Below are positions 1-8,861 of a stretch of DNA of 10,100 bases, piece after piece (positions within the stretch are counted from its first letter, which is position 1; each line of letters opens with the position of its first letter). A program made the translations under genes and the position numbers. The notes beneath the pieces were generated by a model. It had not been told where the DNA came from. It saw only the letters and a program-made list of their open reading frames with translations, and ran no database searches. Source of the DNA: CAVPEW01 sp050247895 (GTDB lineage: Bacteria > Actinomycetota > Acidimicrobiia > Acidimicrobiales > VFJN01); contig JBFWTJ010000133.1 of assembly GCA_050247895.1 (NCBI GenBank), positions 1 to 10,100 of the forward strand, written 5' to 3'.

Positions 1-67
1 CGAGTGGGGCTACTCGAACCGGCTGGTCGACCTGGCCCTGGTGGTCGGCGCCGCCAACCAGGGCTGA
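1..67 (+). CDS. gap: Glyceraldehyde-3-phosphate dehydrogenase, C-terminal end only
   Basis: The first complete codon is at base 2 and the TGA stop is at 65-67. The 21 visible residues begin EWGYSNRLVDLA, the well-known C-terminal signature of the catalytic domain of NAD-dependent GAPDH, the glycolytic enzyme that makes 1,3-bisphosphoglycerate. The start and the NAD-binding domain lie outside the window. The stop is 4 bases before the pgk start, which fits the common gap-pgk-tpiA operon, where each enzyme hands its product to a neighbour. The assignment rests on a short tail, but the motif is distinctive and the context agrees. Confidence 0.88.
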   Translation, partial: EWGYSNRLVDLALVVGAANQG

Positions 68-71
68 GGCC

Positions 72-1199
72 GTGGTCCAGGTCCCCCGGTTGGAGGACCT
101 GCCTGCCCTGGAGGGCAAGCGGGTGCACCTGCGCGCCGACTTCAACGTCCCGGTCCACGACGGCGTCATCACCGACGACCTGAGGATCCGGGCGGCCCTG
201 CCGACGATCGAGTGGCTCCGGGCCCACGGGGCGGCGGTCACGGCGTGCACGCACTTCGGCCGGCCCGAGGGCAAGCCCGACCCCCGCTACTCGGTGGAGC
301 CGATCCGGGCCCGCCTGGCCGAGCTGGCCCCGGGTGTCGACCTGCTGGAGAACCTGCGCTTCGACCCCGGCGAGGAGGCGAACGCACCCGAGTTCGTGGC
401 CCGGCTGGTCGAGGGGTTCGACGCCTACGTGAACGACGCCTTCGGCGCCTCGCACCGGGCCCACGCGTCGATCGTGGGCCCGCCGCGGTTCCTGCCGTCG
501 GCCGCCGGGCGTCTCCTGCACCGCGAGGTCGAGGTCCTGGCCGGCCTGCGGGAGGACCCGAAGCGACCGTTCGTGGCGGTCCTGGGCGGATCGAAGGTGA
601 GCGACAAGCTGGCGGTGATCGAGGCCCTGCTGGACGTGGCCGACGAGCTGGTCATCGGTGGGGGGATGTGCTTCACGTTCCTGGCCGCGCAGGGCCACCC
701 GGTGGGCGCTTCACTGCTGGAGCCCGACCACCTGGAGAGCTGCCGGCGCCTGCTGGCCTCGGGGCGGGCGATCCGCCTGCCCTCCGACGTGACCGCTCTG
801 GGCCCGGGCGGCGAGATCGGCGACCCCAGCGCGGGAGGCGAGGTGCGCCAGATGGGGGTCGACCTCCCCGAGGGCTGGCGTGGCCTGGACATCGGCCCGG
901 GTTCGGCGGCCGACTTCGCCGACGCGGTGACCGAGGCCCGGACCGTGTTCTGGAACGGGCCCATGGGCGTGTTCGAGGATCCCCGCTTCGCGGCGGGGAC
1001 CCGGACGGTGGCCGAGGCGGTGGCCGCGTCCCGGGCGTTCACGGTGGTGGGCGGGGGCGACAGCGCGGCGGCGGTGGCCGAGTTCGGCCTGTCGGACCGC
1101 ATCGACCACGTGAGCACCGGCGGTGGGGCGAGCCTGGAGCTGCTCGAGCGGGGCGACCTGCCGGGCTTGGCGGCGTTGCGAGGGGAGTGGCCGGGATGA
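72..1199 (+). CDS. pgk: Phosphoglycerate kinase, short form
   Basis: This cytosolic glycolytic enzyme moves the acyl phosphate of 1,3-bisphosphoglycerate to ADP, giving ATP and 3-phosphoglycerate. Family motifs appear in order: RADFNVP (residues 21-27), THFGRPEG, ENLRF, VNDAFGASHRAHAS, GGSKVSDKL, GGGMCFTFLAAQG, FWNGPMGVFE, GGGDSAAAV and STGGGASLELL. The last ones form the nucleotide and hinge regions of the C-terminal domain. The protein is 375 residues, against roughly 390-415 usual. About 20 residues seem to be missing between LAEL and LLENLRF, in the N-terminal domain, while the motifs on both sides are intact. The GTG start at 72 places RADFNVP at the usual distance from the N-terminus. 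Its ribosome site is weak (GAGG at 66-69), so coupling to gap translation is likely. It overlaps tpiA by 4 bases. Confidence 0.96.
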   Translation: MVQVPRLEDLPALEGKRVHLRADFNVPVHDGVITDDLRIRAALPTIEWLRAHGAAVTACTHFGRPEGKPDPRYSVEPIRARLAELAPGVDLLENLRFDPGEEANAPEFVARLVEGFDAYVNDAFGASHRAHASIVGPPRFLPSAAGRLLHREVEVLAGLREDPKRPFVAVLGGSKVSDKLAVIEALLDVADELVIGGGMCFTFLAAQGHPVGASLLEPDHLESCRRLLASGRAIRLPSDVTALGPGGEIGDPSAGGEVRQMGVDLPEGWRGLDIGPGSAADFADAVTEARTVFWNGPMGVFEDPRFAAGTRTVAEAVAASRAFTVVGGGDSAAAVAEFGLSDRIDHVSTGGGASLELLERGDLPGLAALRGEWPG

Positions 1200-1972
1200 G
1201 TGGGCGCAGGCCGTTGATCAGCGGCAACTGGAAGATGCACCACAACCACTTCGAGGCGCTCCAGCTGGTGCAGAAGCTGCACTACCTGCTCGCGCCCGAG
1301 GACTACGACGCGACCGACGTCTCGGTGCACCCCCCGTTCACGGACCTGCGCACGGTGCAGACCTTCCTGATGGGGGAGAAGCAGCCGGTGCCGATCGCGC
1401 TGGGTGCCCAGAACTGCCACTGGGAGGTGAGCGGCGCCTTCACCGGCGAGATCAGCCCGCTCTTCCTAGCCAAGCTCGACGTCCACTACGTGATCGCGGG
1501 CCACTCGGAGCGCCGGCAGCTCTTCGGCGAGGACGACGAGGTCGTCCGGCGCAAGGTGGGGGCGATCCTCGCCGCCGGGATGACGCCGATCCTCTGCGTC
1601 GGCGAGACGCTCGAGGAGCGGGAGCAGGGGACCACCGAGGCGAAGGTGCGGGGCCAGGTGGAGGCCGGGTTGTCCGGGCTGCCCTCGGCGCAGGTGGCCG
1701 GCCTGGTGGTGGCCTACGAGCCGATCTGGGCCATCGGCACGGGCCGCACGGCCAGCTCGGCCGACGCGCAGGACGTGTGCGCGCTGGTCCGCTCGGTGGT
1801 CCGTGAGCGCTTCGGTGCCGAAGCGGCCGACGGGCTGCGCGTGCAGTACGGCGGTTCGGTGAAGCCGGCCAACGCGGCCGAGCTGATGGCGCAGGCCGAC
1901 ATCGACGGCGCACTCGTCGGCGGGGCCAGCCTGGATGCCGACGACTTCTCACGAATCGTCCGCTTCCGCTAG
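1196..1972 (+). CDS. tpiA: Triosephosphate isomerase
   Basis: This enzyme interconverts dihydroxyacetone phosphate and glyceraldehyde 3-phosphate in the cytosol and acts as a homodimer in the family. At 258 residues it has a normal bacterial length. The catalytic residues are visible: Lys13 in GNWKM, His103 in IAGHSERR and Glu175 in AYEPIWAIGTG. The phosphate-binding loop follows at GTGRTAS, with YGGSVKP (218-224) and the GALVGGASL segment near the C-terminus completing the barrel. The ATG start shares ATGA with the pgk stop and has AGGGGAG at 1181-1187, 8 bases upstream, so the two genes are translationally coupled. In many actinomycetes the next gene is secG; here the importer operon lies between them. 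Confidence 0.97.
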   Translation: MSGRRPLISGNWKMHHNHFEALQLVQKLHYLLAPEDYDATDVSVHPPFTDLRTVQTFLMGEKQPVPIALGAQNCHWEVSGAFTGEISPLFLAKLDVHYVIAGHSERRQLFGEDDEVVRRKVGAILAAGMTPILCVGETLEEREQGTTEAKVRGQVEAGLSGLPSAQVAGLVVAYEPIWAIGTGRTASSADAQDVCALVRSVVRERFGAEAADGLRVQYGGSVKPANAAELMAQADIDGALVGGASLDADDFSRIVRFR

Positions 1973-1978
1973 CTCGGA

Positions 1979-1996
1979 CGGCCACTCTGTGGGCCG
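1979..1996 (+). terminator. Weak hairpin just after tpiA
   Basis: Arms CGGCCAC (1979-1985) and GTGGGCCG (1989-1996) can form a 7-pair stem with one bulged G and a TCT loop, starting 7 bases after the tpiA stop. There is no T tract, so it is at best a weak or factor-assisted end for the glycolytic transcript. It may be a chance G+C-rich pairing. Confidence 0.25.
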
Positions 1997-2161
1997 ATCG
2001 CGCCGCTTGACGCGGTCGATGTGTACGAATTGTCCACTTCCTGACATCTTCTGACACGCGAGTCGGTACGGCGACCCGCCCATGTGAGGCCAGTCTGACC
2101 AGTGGATCCCGCTCGGGGTGTCGCGTTCGCGTTACGCTCCCGTGCGTATGCCAGACGATCC

Positions 2162-2170
2162 TGGTACGGT
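2162..2170 (+). promoter_or_regulatory. Candidate extended -10 promoter for the importer operon
   Basis: TGGTACGGT fits the extended -10 pattern TGnTAnnnT exactly. No good -35 box lies 17-18 bases upstream, which is tolerated for extended -10 promoters. Transcription would start near 2177 and leave a leader of about 145 bases. TACGCT at 2133-2138 is an alternative -10. This is pattern matching only. Confidence 0.4.
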
Positions 2171-2320
2171 CGCTCGCCGCTCACAGTGCGTGTTCCGACG
2201 CTCTGCCGGCCACACGATGAGCAGCCGTCCAGGGGGAGTGACGTCGTACGAGGTTCGGGGCGGCACGTTGCCGTCGCTGATCGCCTGGCGTTCTGACCAC
2301 CCACCGAGGAGGACAACCAG

Positions 2321-4018
2321 GTGAGACTCGAGCGCAAGGGCCTTCGGTTCCTTGCCGTGCTGCTGGGCCTGTCGCTCTTCGCCGCTGCGTGCGGCGACGA
2401 CGACGGCGACGACGGCGCGGCCGAGGAGGAAGGCGTCGATGGGAACGCGGGCGGGGAAGAGGGAGGGGGCGGCGGCGAGTTCATTGACCTCGGCACCTTC
2501 CTGGGTGATCCGCCGCAGCACCTCGATCCTGCGCTGAACACCACCCTGGACGCCTACCAGGTCATCAACGCCCTGTACGACGGGCTGACCGACATCGACG
2601 CCCGTGATCCGGCGAACCCGAAGGTCGTGCCCCACGTGGCCGAGTCCTTCGAGTCCAACGACGACGCGACCGTGTGGACCTTCAAGATCCGCGAGGGCGT
2701 CGAGTTCTCCAACGGCGAGGAGATCCTGCCGTCGACGTTCCAGAAGTCCTGGGAGCGGGCCTCCGATCCGGAGTTCGCCGGCGACTACAGCTACCTCATG
2801 AACTTCATCGACGGCGGCGCCGAGAAGCTCGACGGGAAGGCCGACTCGCTCGCCGGCGTGGACGCCGACGACGACGCGATGACCTTGACGGTCACGCTCT
2901 CGGCCCCCTACTCGAACTTCCCGGCGGTGGCCGGCTTCCAGCTGTTCATGCCGCTGCCCAGCGAGGCCACCGACGCCGCCGACTTCTCCACCTGGGAGAA
3001 CGGCGTGATGATCGGCAACGGTCCTTACAAGATGGAGACGGCCCGGACCGACGAAGAGATCGTCATCGTCAAGAACGACAACTGGGCCGGCGACGCCAAC
3101 GGCGAGACGTGGGACGACCGGCTGGACAAGGTCACCTTCAAGGTGAGCGCCGACGACGTCACCGCCTACCAGGCCTTCGAGGCAGGGGAGGGCGATTCCG
3201 CCAACATCCCGCCGGCCAGGTGGGACGAGGCGAACGAGCAGTACGCCACGACCTCCGACGTCGGGATCCTGGGCTCGTACCACTACGTGATCAACAACCG
3301 GAAGCCCGAGATCGGCGGCGAGAAGAACCTCAAGCTCCGCCAGGCGATCTCGCTGGCGATCGACCGGGACGAGATCAACGAGGCCGTCTACAACGGCAGC
3401 CGGACCGTCTCGACCGGCATCACCCCTCCGGGCATCCCCGGCTTCGAGGAGGGCCTGTGCGACTACTGCTCGTACGACCCGGTCAAGGCCAAGGAGCTCT
3501 TCGAGGAGTGGCAGGCCGAGGGCAACTCCCAGTCGGCACCCCTGACCATCCAGTTCAACCGCGACAACGGCCATGAGCCGGTGATCGCGATCATGGTCGA
3601 CAACCTCGCCGCGGTGGGGATCCAGGCCGTGGCCGACGGGCTCGAGCCCAAGACGTACTTCAGCCAACTGGCCGACGGCGCCTGCGTGATCTGCCGGGCC
3701 GGGTGGTTCGCCGACTACCCGACGTACGACAACTTCATGTACGACCTGTTCCACTCGGACAGCCTCGGCGGCAACAACTTCGGCAACGAGTCGACCGCGT
3801 TCGACGAGCTCGTGGACGAGGCCAAGCAGACCGTCGACACCGACGAGCAGGCATCGCTCTTCCAGCAGGCCGAACAGGTCCTGCTGAACGACGACACGAT
3901 GGCGATCCCGCTCAACTGGTACCTGGGCGACTACGTGTACAACCCGGAGCGGATCGCGAAGTTCCCGCAGACCAACTTCGGCCTGATCCTCTGGGAGCAG
4001 GTGCAGCTGGCCGCGTAG
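2321..4018 (+). CDS. oppA: Family 5 extracellular substrate-binding lipoprotein of the importer
   Basis: This is the lipid-anchored binding protein that captures substrate outside the membrane and delivers it to the permeases. The N-terminus has a basic stretch, a hydrophobic core and FAAAC, so Cys24 is the likely lipidated residue. The -3 residue is Ala rather than the usual Leu. Residues about 25-52 are a low-complexity Asp/Glu/Gly linker. The family 5 body (SBP_bac_5) follows, with the PHVAESFESNDD block near 103 and LRQAISLAIDRDEI at 339-352. There are exactly four other cysteines, in two CxxC pairs: Cys380/Cys383 and Cys455/Cys458. The length is 565 residues. The GTG start is set by GAGGAGG 8 bases upstream and by the signal peptide. 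A terminator hairpin follows the gene. Peptides are the family's usual ligand, but nickel, sugars and opines are also known, so the substrate is unproven. Confidence 0.92.
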   Translation: MRLERKGLRFLAVLLGLSLFAAACGDDDGDDGAAEEEGVDGNAGGEEGGGGGEFIDLGTFLGDPPQHLDPALNTTLDAYQVINALYDGLTDIDARDPANPKVVPHVAESFESNDDATVWTFKIREGVEFSNGEEILPSTFQKSWERASDPEFAGDYSYLMNFIDGGAEKLDGKADSLAGVDADDDAMTLTVTLSAPYSNFPAVAGFQLFMPLPSEATDAADFSTWENGVMIGNGPYKMETARTDEEIVIVKNDNWAGDANGETWDDRLDKVTFKVSADDVTAYQAFEAGEGDSANIPPARWDEANEQYATTSDVGILGSYHYVINNRKPEIGGEKNLKLRQAISLAIDRDEINEAVYNGSRTVSTGITPPGIPGFEEGLCDYCSYDPVKAKELFEEWQAEGNSQSAPLTIQFNRDNGHEPVIAIMVDNLAAVGIQAVADGLEPKTYFSQLADGACVICRAGWFADYPTYDNFMYDLFHSDSLGGNNFGNESTAFDELVDEAKQTVDTDEQASLFQQAEQVLLNDDTMAIPLNWYLGDYVYNPERIAKFPQTNFGLILWEQVQLAA

Positions 4019-4040
4019 GAGCGAGGTTCACGATGCAGCG

Positions 4041-4085
4041 ATCGGGCGGGGTCTTGCGCAATGCACGACCCCGCCCGATGCTTTT
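4041..4085 (+). terminator. Intrinsic terminator inside the importer operon
   Basis: A perfect 13-pair stem is formed by ATCGGGCGGGGTC (4041-4053) and GACCCCGCCCGAT (4067-4079). The 13-base loop can itself pair TGC (4055-4057) with GCA (4063-4065). TTTT follows at 4082-4085. It starts 22 bases after the oppA stop and ends 28 bases before oppB. It probably stops part of the transcripts, or stabilises the 3' end of oppA mRNA, so that binding protein exceeds the membrane subunits. The T tract is short, so readthrough is expected. Confidence 0.8.
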
Positions 4086-4113
4086 CCTGCTGGTCCGCTG
4101 ATTGGAGTCGCCC

Positions 4114-5124
4114 ATGATCAGCTACACGATCCGCCGCATCATGCTGATCGTGCCGACGGTGTTCTTCGCGCTGTCGTTCCTCTTCTTCCTCCTGTTCGCG
4201 CTTCCCGGCGACATCACCACGTTGCTGGTCGGCGGGGAGAACAGGAACCCCAACCCCGAGGTGATCGAGAGGGCCCGGGCCCGCTACGGCCTCGACGACC
4301 CGTTGGTCGTGCAGTTCGGTGACTACTGGAAGCGCACGGTCACCTGGGATCTGGGCGAGTCGTTCCAGAGCGGCCGGTCGGTGAACTCGATCCTGGGGGA
4401 CAAGGCCGTCAACAGCCTCCGCCTGGGCATCTGGGCCATCGCCGTCGAGATCGTGATCGGCCTGTCGGTCGGGCTCCTGTCGGCCATCCGCCGCTACTCG
4501 CTCGCCGACCGCGTGACCACGATCGTGACGGCCGGCCTGTCGGCGGTACCGGTGTTCGTGCTGGGCTTCATCCTCCAGTACGTCTTCGCCGTCTACCCCA
4601 ACAAGCACGACTGGCCCGAGTGGGCCCGGCTGCGCACCTCACGGCTGGGCCCCGACGAGTGGAACCTGTTCTTCATCCCCGGCAGCGTCGAGCAGCTCCG
4701 CTACCTGATCCTCCCCGCGGTCACCCTCGCCTGCGTCTCCACGGCGCTGGCCGCTCGCATGACCCGAGGTTCGATGCTGGAGGTCATGCGGGCCGACTAC
4801 ATGCGCACCGCCCGGGCCAAGGGCCTCAAGGAGCGCCAGGTCCTGCTCCGCCACGGCCTGCGCAACGCGATGCTCCCGGTCATCACCCTGATCGGCATCG
4901 ACCTGGGCACCGTCATCGGTGCCGCAGTGCTGACCGAGACGGTGTTCTCCTGGCCCGGCCTGGGGTCGGAGATCGCGTCGTCGGTCAGCGATCGCGACCT
5001 GCCGGTGGTGCTCGGCCTGACCCTGGCCGTGGTGCTCGTCTACAGCGTGGTCAACCTGCTCGTCGACCTCTCGTACGCCTTCTTCGATCCCCGCATCCGA
5101 CTCGGACAGGAGGTGGCCAAGTGA
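4114..5124 (+). CDS. oppB: Importer inner-membrane permease, OppB/DppB type
   Basis: This is the first of two membrane subunits that form the translocation channel. It has the layout of the family: an N-terminal membrane helix in MISYTIRRIMLIVPTVFF, an extracytoplasmic stretch with YGLDDPLVVQF and TWDLGESF, then a five-helix permease core (BPD_transp_1). The EAA coupling loop spans about residues 228-258, starting DYMRTARAKG and including RNAMLPVIT; it docks on an ATPase subunit. The length is 336 residues. I chose ATG 4114 because GGAG (4104-4107) lies 6 bases upstream. A TTG at 4102 is in frame but would overlap that site. The gene ends in a GTGA overlap with oppC. Whether it is Opp or Dpp in specificity cannot be told. 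Confidence 0.93.
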   Translation: MISYTIRRIMLIVPTVFFALSFLFFLLFALPGDITTLLVGGENRNPNPEVIERARARYGLDDPLVVQFGDYWKRTVTWDLGESFQSGRSVNSILGDKAVNSLRLGIWAIAVEIVIGLSVGLLSAIRRYSLADRVTTIVTAGLSAVPVFVLGFILQYVFAVYPNKHDWPEWARLRTSRLGPDEWNLFFIPGSVEQLRYLILPAVTLACVSTALAARMTRGSMLEVMRADYMRTARAKGLKERQVLLRHGLRNAMLPVITLIGIDLGTVIGAAVLTETVFSWPGLGSEIASSVSDRDLPVVLGLTLAVVLVYSVVNLLVDLSYAFFDPRIRLGQEVAK

Positions 5125-6044
5125 CCATCCTGGATCCCTCGGCTCCACCGGGTGCCGTCGCACTCGACGGCGCCGAGCCCGGTGCCGACCTGGGGGCGGC
5201 CCGTCCCCTGCGGGTCGACGTGTGGCGCCGCTTCCGGCGGAACCGCCTGGCCATGGTCGGCCTCGTGGTCCTGGCCCTGCTGGTCCTGGCCGCGATCTTC
5301 GCCCCCCTGATCGCCCCCTACGACTACGACCAGCGGACCCCGGGGGCCTCGGCCCTGTCACCCGACCTGTTCGGCGACCACCGCTTCGGCACCGACGTGG
5401 CCGGCTACGACGTCTTCTCGCGGGTCGTCTTCGGGGCCCGGGTCTCGCTCACCATCGGGTTCCTGGCCACGGCCATCGCCCTGTCGATCGGGATGCTGTT
5501 CGGCTCGGTGGCCGGGTTCTTCGGCGGCTGGATCGACACGGTCCTGATGCGGCTGACCGACATCTTCCTGGCCATCCCCTACATCGTGCTCGCCATCGCC
5601 ATCGCCACCGTCTTCGGCCGGAGCCAGAACTCCATCATCCTCGTGCTGGGCTTCACCGGCTGGCTCGGCGTCTGCCGGATCGTGCGGGCCAGCTTCCTGT
5701 CCCTCAAGGAGCTCGAGTACGTCGAGGCAGCCCACGCCCTGGGGTTCTCCCGCTGGCGGATCATGTTCCGCCACATCCTGCCCAACGCCCTCCAGCCGAT
5801 CATCGTCTACGGGACGATCGCCATCGGCTCGGTGATCCTCTCCGAGGCGGCCCTGTCGTTCCTGGGCGTCGGGCCCCAGTTCCCGACCCCGGCGTGGGGC
5901 CTGATGGTGGCCGAGGGCGCGGGCCAGATCACCAACGCACCGCACCTCCTGTTCTTCCCGGGCATGGCGATCTTCATCACCGTCCTGTCCTTCGTGTTCG
6001 TGGGCGACGGCCTGCGCGACGCGCTGGACCCCAAGCTCAAGTGA
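5121..6044 (+). CDS. oppC: Importer inner-membrane permease, OppC/DppC type
   Basis: This second channel subunit pairs with the OppB-type protein. A cytoplasmic N-terminal segment of about 40 residues leads into a first membrane helix (AMVGLVVLALLVLAAIFAPL). The family block FGTDVAGYDVFSR comes next, then five more hydrophobic helices. The EAA loop starts near residue 199 (EYVEAAHALG) and runs through RHILPNALQPII. The C-terminus DALDPKLK is typical. At 307 residues the length is normal. The block has Tyr in GYDV where Arg (GRDV) is most common; I attach little weight to that. The GTG start overlaps the oppB stop as GTGA and has AGGAGG at 5108-5113, 7 bases upstream. It ends in another GTGA overlap with oppD. 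Confidence 0.93.
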   Translation: MTILDPSAPPGAVALDGAEPGADLGAARPLRVDVWRRFRRNRLAMVGLVVLALLVLAAIFAPLIAPYDYDQRTPGASALSPDLFGDHRFGTDVAGYDVFSRVVFGARVSLTIGFLATAIALSIGMLFGSVAGFFGGWIDTVLMRLTDIFLAIPYIVLAIAIATVFGRSQNSIILVLGFTGWLGVCRIVRASFLSLKELEYVEAAHALGFSRWRIMFRHILPNALQPIIVYGTIAIGSVILSEAALSFLGVGPQFPTPAWGLMVAEGAGQITNAPHLLFFPGMAIFITVLSFVFVGDGLRDALDPKLK

Positions 6045-7383
6045 CCGGCGTGACCACCACGACGATGACGACCTCCGACGACACCCTGATCAGCGTCCGC
6101 GACCTGCGGGCCTACTTCGACACCGACGACGGCGTGGTCCGGGCCGTCGACGGCGTGTCCTTCGAGATCCACCGGGGCGAGGTGTTCGCCATCGTCGGCG
6201 AATCGGGCTCGGGCAAGTCCGTCACGGCGATGACGATCATGGGACTGCTGCCCACCATCCGGATCGAATCCGGCGAGATCGTCTGGCGGGGCCGCGACCT
6301 GCTCGCCGCGAGCGACGAGGAGCGGCGCCAGATCCGCGGCGGCGAGATCGCCATGATCTTCCAGGATCCGCTGACGGCCCTCAACCCCGTCCACACGGTG
6401 GGTCGCCAGATCGGCGAGATGGCCCGCACCCACGAGGGGCTCGACCGGCGCAAGGCGATGGCCCGGGCGATCGAGATGCTCGACCTCGTCGGGATCCCCG
6501 AGCCGGCCAAGCGGGCCCGCATGTACCCGCACGAGTTCTCGGGCGGGATGCGGCAGCGGGCGATGATCGCCATGGCCATCACCTGCAAGCCCGACCTGCT
6601 CATCGCCGACGAGCCGACCACGGCCCTCGATGTCACGGTCCAGGCCCAGGTCCTCGAGGTGCTGCTCGAGATCAAGGACGAGATCGACTCGGCGATCATG
6701 CTGATCACCCACGACCTGGGCGTGGTGGCCGGCACCGCCGATCGGGTGATGGTGATGTACGCCGGGCGCCAGGCCGAGGTCGGGTCGACGCGCGAGATCT
6801 TCTACGAGAACCGCCACCCGTACACGCTCGGCCTGCTGGCCAGCCTGCCCCGCCTCGACGACGTCGGTGACGAGCCCCTGGTGCCGATCAAGGGCTCGCC
6901 CCCGTCGCTCATCCGCAAGCCACCCGGCTGCGCCTTCCACCCGCGATGCCGCTTCGCCGAGGTCCCCGGCGTGTGCGACCTCGAGGTGCCCGAGTTGCGC
7001 CTGGTGGCCGGCGACGCCCACCTCGCCGCCTGCCACTTCGCCGAGCAGGTGGGCGAGGTCGCGGTGGGCGAGCTGCGGGCCGACGTCGAGGGCCAGGACG
7101 CCGAGGCCCTCTTCACCGACGTGACGACGGACGATCCCTGGGCCCCGAGCTCCTCTGCGACCCAGGAGGGTGAGCCGGTCGGGCCGGACGGGGGCGCTCG
7201 GACCGGGCGCGGCGCCGGCCCTGTCGACGCCGTGGGCCCGGGGGACGGTCCGGTCGGCGAGCGGTCGCGTCCGGGCCTGGCCGGGGCCGGGCCTCCTTGC
7301 GGTGTCTCGAGCGGGCGAAGCCCGGCAGGCGAGCCCACGGCGGCCGTGGGTGGCGGTGCCGAGGTCGACGGGGAGGTCGGGGC

Positions 7384-7387
<4 letters not shown>
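6041..7387 (+). CDS. oppD: Importer ATPase, OppD type, with long C-terminal tail
   Basis: This is one of two cytoplasmic ATPases that power transport. All motor motifs are present: Walker A GESGSGKS (53-60), Q-loop Gln108, signature FSGGMRQR (from 166), Walker B with Asp190/Glu191, and H-loop His224. The C-terminal oligopeptide-transporter region follows, with Cys297, Cys303, Cys312 and Cys331, a pattern reported to bind an iron-sulfur cluster in related mycobacterial OppD. About 115 further residues come after Phe333, rich in Gly, Pro, Ala, Glu and Asp and probably disordered. The family normally ends near 330-350 residues; this protein has 448. Codons in the tail end in T or A more often than in the core. 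I chose GTG 6041 because it overlaps the oppC stop; GTG 6050 and ATG 6065 are possible. It shares ATGA with oppF. Confidence 0.92.
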
Positions 7388-8445
<1,058 letters not shown>

Positions 8446-8586
8446 CCACCCCCTGGGCGGTGACGTCGGTCCCGCGGTCGGTCGTGTCCGGCTCGCCCGG
8501 GCATGGCGGGTCTCGGGCGACTCGCCCGGCTGCGTGCCCGGCGCGGCCGGCCCGACGGGGGGTGGGGCGGGAGCGGTCGGGGCCGC

Positions 8587-8595
8587 TGGTAGCCT
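8587..8595 (+). promoter_or_regulatory. Candidate extended -10 promoter for secG
   Basis: TGGTAGCCT matches TGnTAnnnT exactly, 29 bases before the secG start. Transcription would begin near 8602 and give a leader of about 22 bases that still includes the GAGGAG ribosome site (8612-8617). No convincing -35 box is seen in the very G+C-rich DNA upstream. If real, it gives secG and the following lipoprotein gene expression independent of the importer. Confidence 0.5.
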
Positions 8596-8623
8596 CGCCC
8601 GGTCCGAGTCCGAGGAGCGAGAC

Positions 8624-8851
8624 GTGACCCTCCTGTCGATCATCATCCAGTTCTTCACCGGGGGCCTGCTGGTCTTCCTCGTGCTGATGCACAGCGGCAA
8701 GGGTGGGGGCCTGTCGGACATGTTCGGCGGCAGCGTCGGTGCGACGGCCCTGGGCTCGGCGGCGGCGGAGCGCAACCTCGACAAGATCACGGTCGTGGTG
8801 GCGTTGGCGTTCGTCCTCAACACCGTGGCGCTGGCCTTCCTCCTGGACTGA
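8624..8851 (+). CDS. secG: Protein translocase subunit SecG
   Basis: This small membrane protein belongs to the SecYEG channel and assists SecA-driven export. The 75 residues show the SecG layout. The first membrane helix (about residues 3-22) is followed by the hallmark cytoplasmic segment LMHSGKGGGLSDMFGG (21-36). Next comes AAAERNLDKIT (47-56) and then a second helix (about 56-73). The GTG start is fixed by GAGGAG at 8612-8617, 6 bases upstream, and by the position of the first helix. An upstream in-frame extension would add a Gly/Ala-rich segment not typical of the family. In many actinomycetes secG follows tpiA directly. Its gene is followed after 10 bases by a lipoprotein gene, so the two are probably cotranscribed. 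Confidence 0.95.
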   Translation: MTLLSIIIQFFTGGLLVFLVLMHSGKGGGLSDMFGGSVGATALGSAAAERNLDKITVVVALAFVLNTVALAFLLD

Positions 8852-8861
8852 TCGGGCGCCC

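Larger units (their letters stand above)
1973..2320 (+). other. Intergenic region upstream of the importer operon
   Basis: This 348-base gap separates the glycolytic genes from the importer. I see no credible gene in it; the short open frames lack ribosome sites and family signatures. The part around 2020-2060 is richer in A and T than its surroundings. CTGACA occurs at 2041-2046 and 2051-2056, one helical turn apart. TCTGACC recurs at 2094-2100 and 2292-2298. These could be operator half-sites or chance. A promoter candidate lies at 2162-2170. The last part is a leader of about 145 bases ending in GAGGAGG (2306-2312), 8 bases before the oppA GTG. I recognise no known riboswitch. Confidence 0.6.

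Noticed and set aside
212..1195. Open frame running into tpiA from far upstream, which would add a long N-terminal extension
   Set aside because: The upstream part is an Arg/Gly/Pro-rich shadow of pgk. ATG 1196 has a good ribosome site and gives the normal triosephosphate isomerase N-terminus.
2007..2029. TTGACG with TACGAA as a -35/-10 promoter pair
   Set aside because: The spacer is only 11 bases, too short for a sigma-70-type promoter, and the second element ends in A rather than T.
2132..3754. Long open frame on the minus strand opposite oppA
   Set aside because: The translation is a Val/Gly/Asp/Arg-rich shadow of the plus-strand codon bias, with no family motif or ribosome site. The plus strand has a full binding protein here.
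4102..4113. TTG start for oppB, adding four residues
   Set aside because: The TTG overlaps the GGAG ribosome site that serves ATG 4114, and the longer form has no site of its own.
8493..8584. Inverted repeats between oppF and secG, such as TCGCCCG/CGGGCGA (8493-8520) and a bulged stem at 8549-8584
   Set aside because: None has a T tract, loops are long or arms short, and such pairings are expected by chance in this composition. I did not call a terminator.
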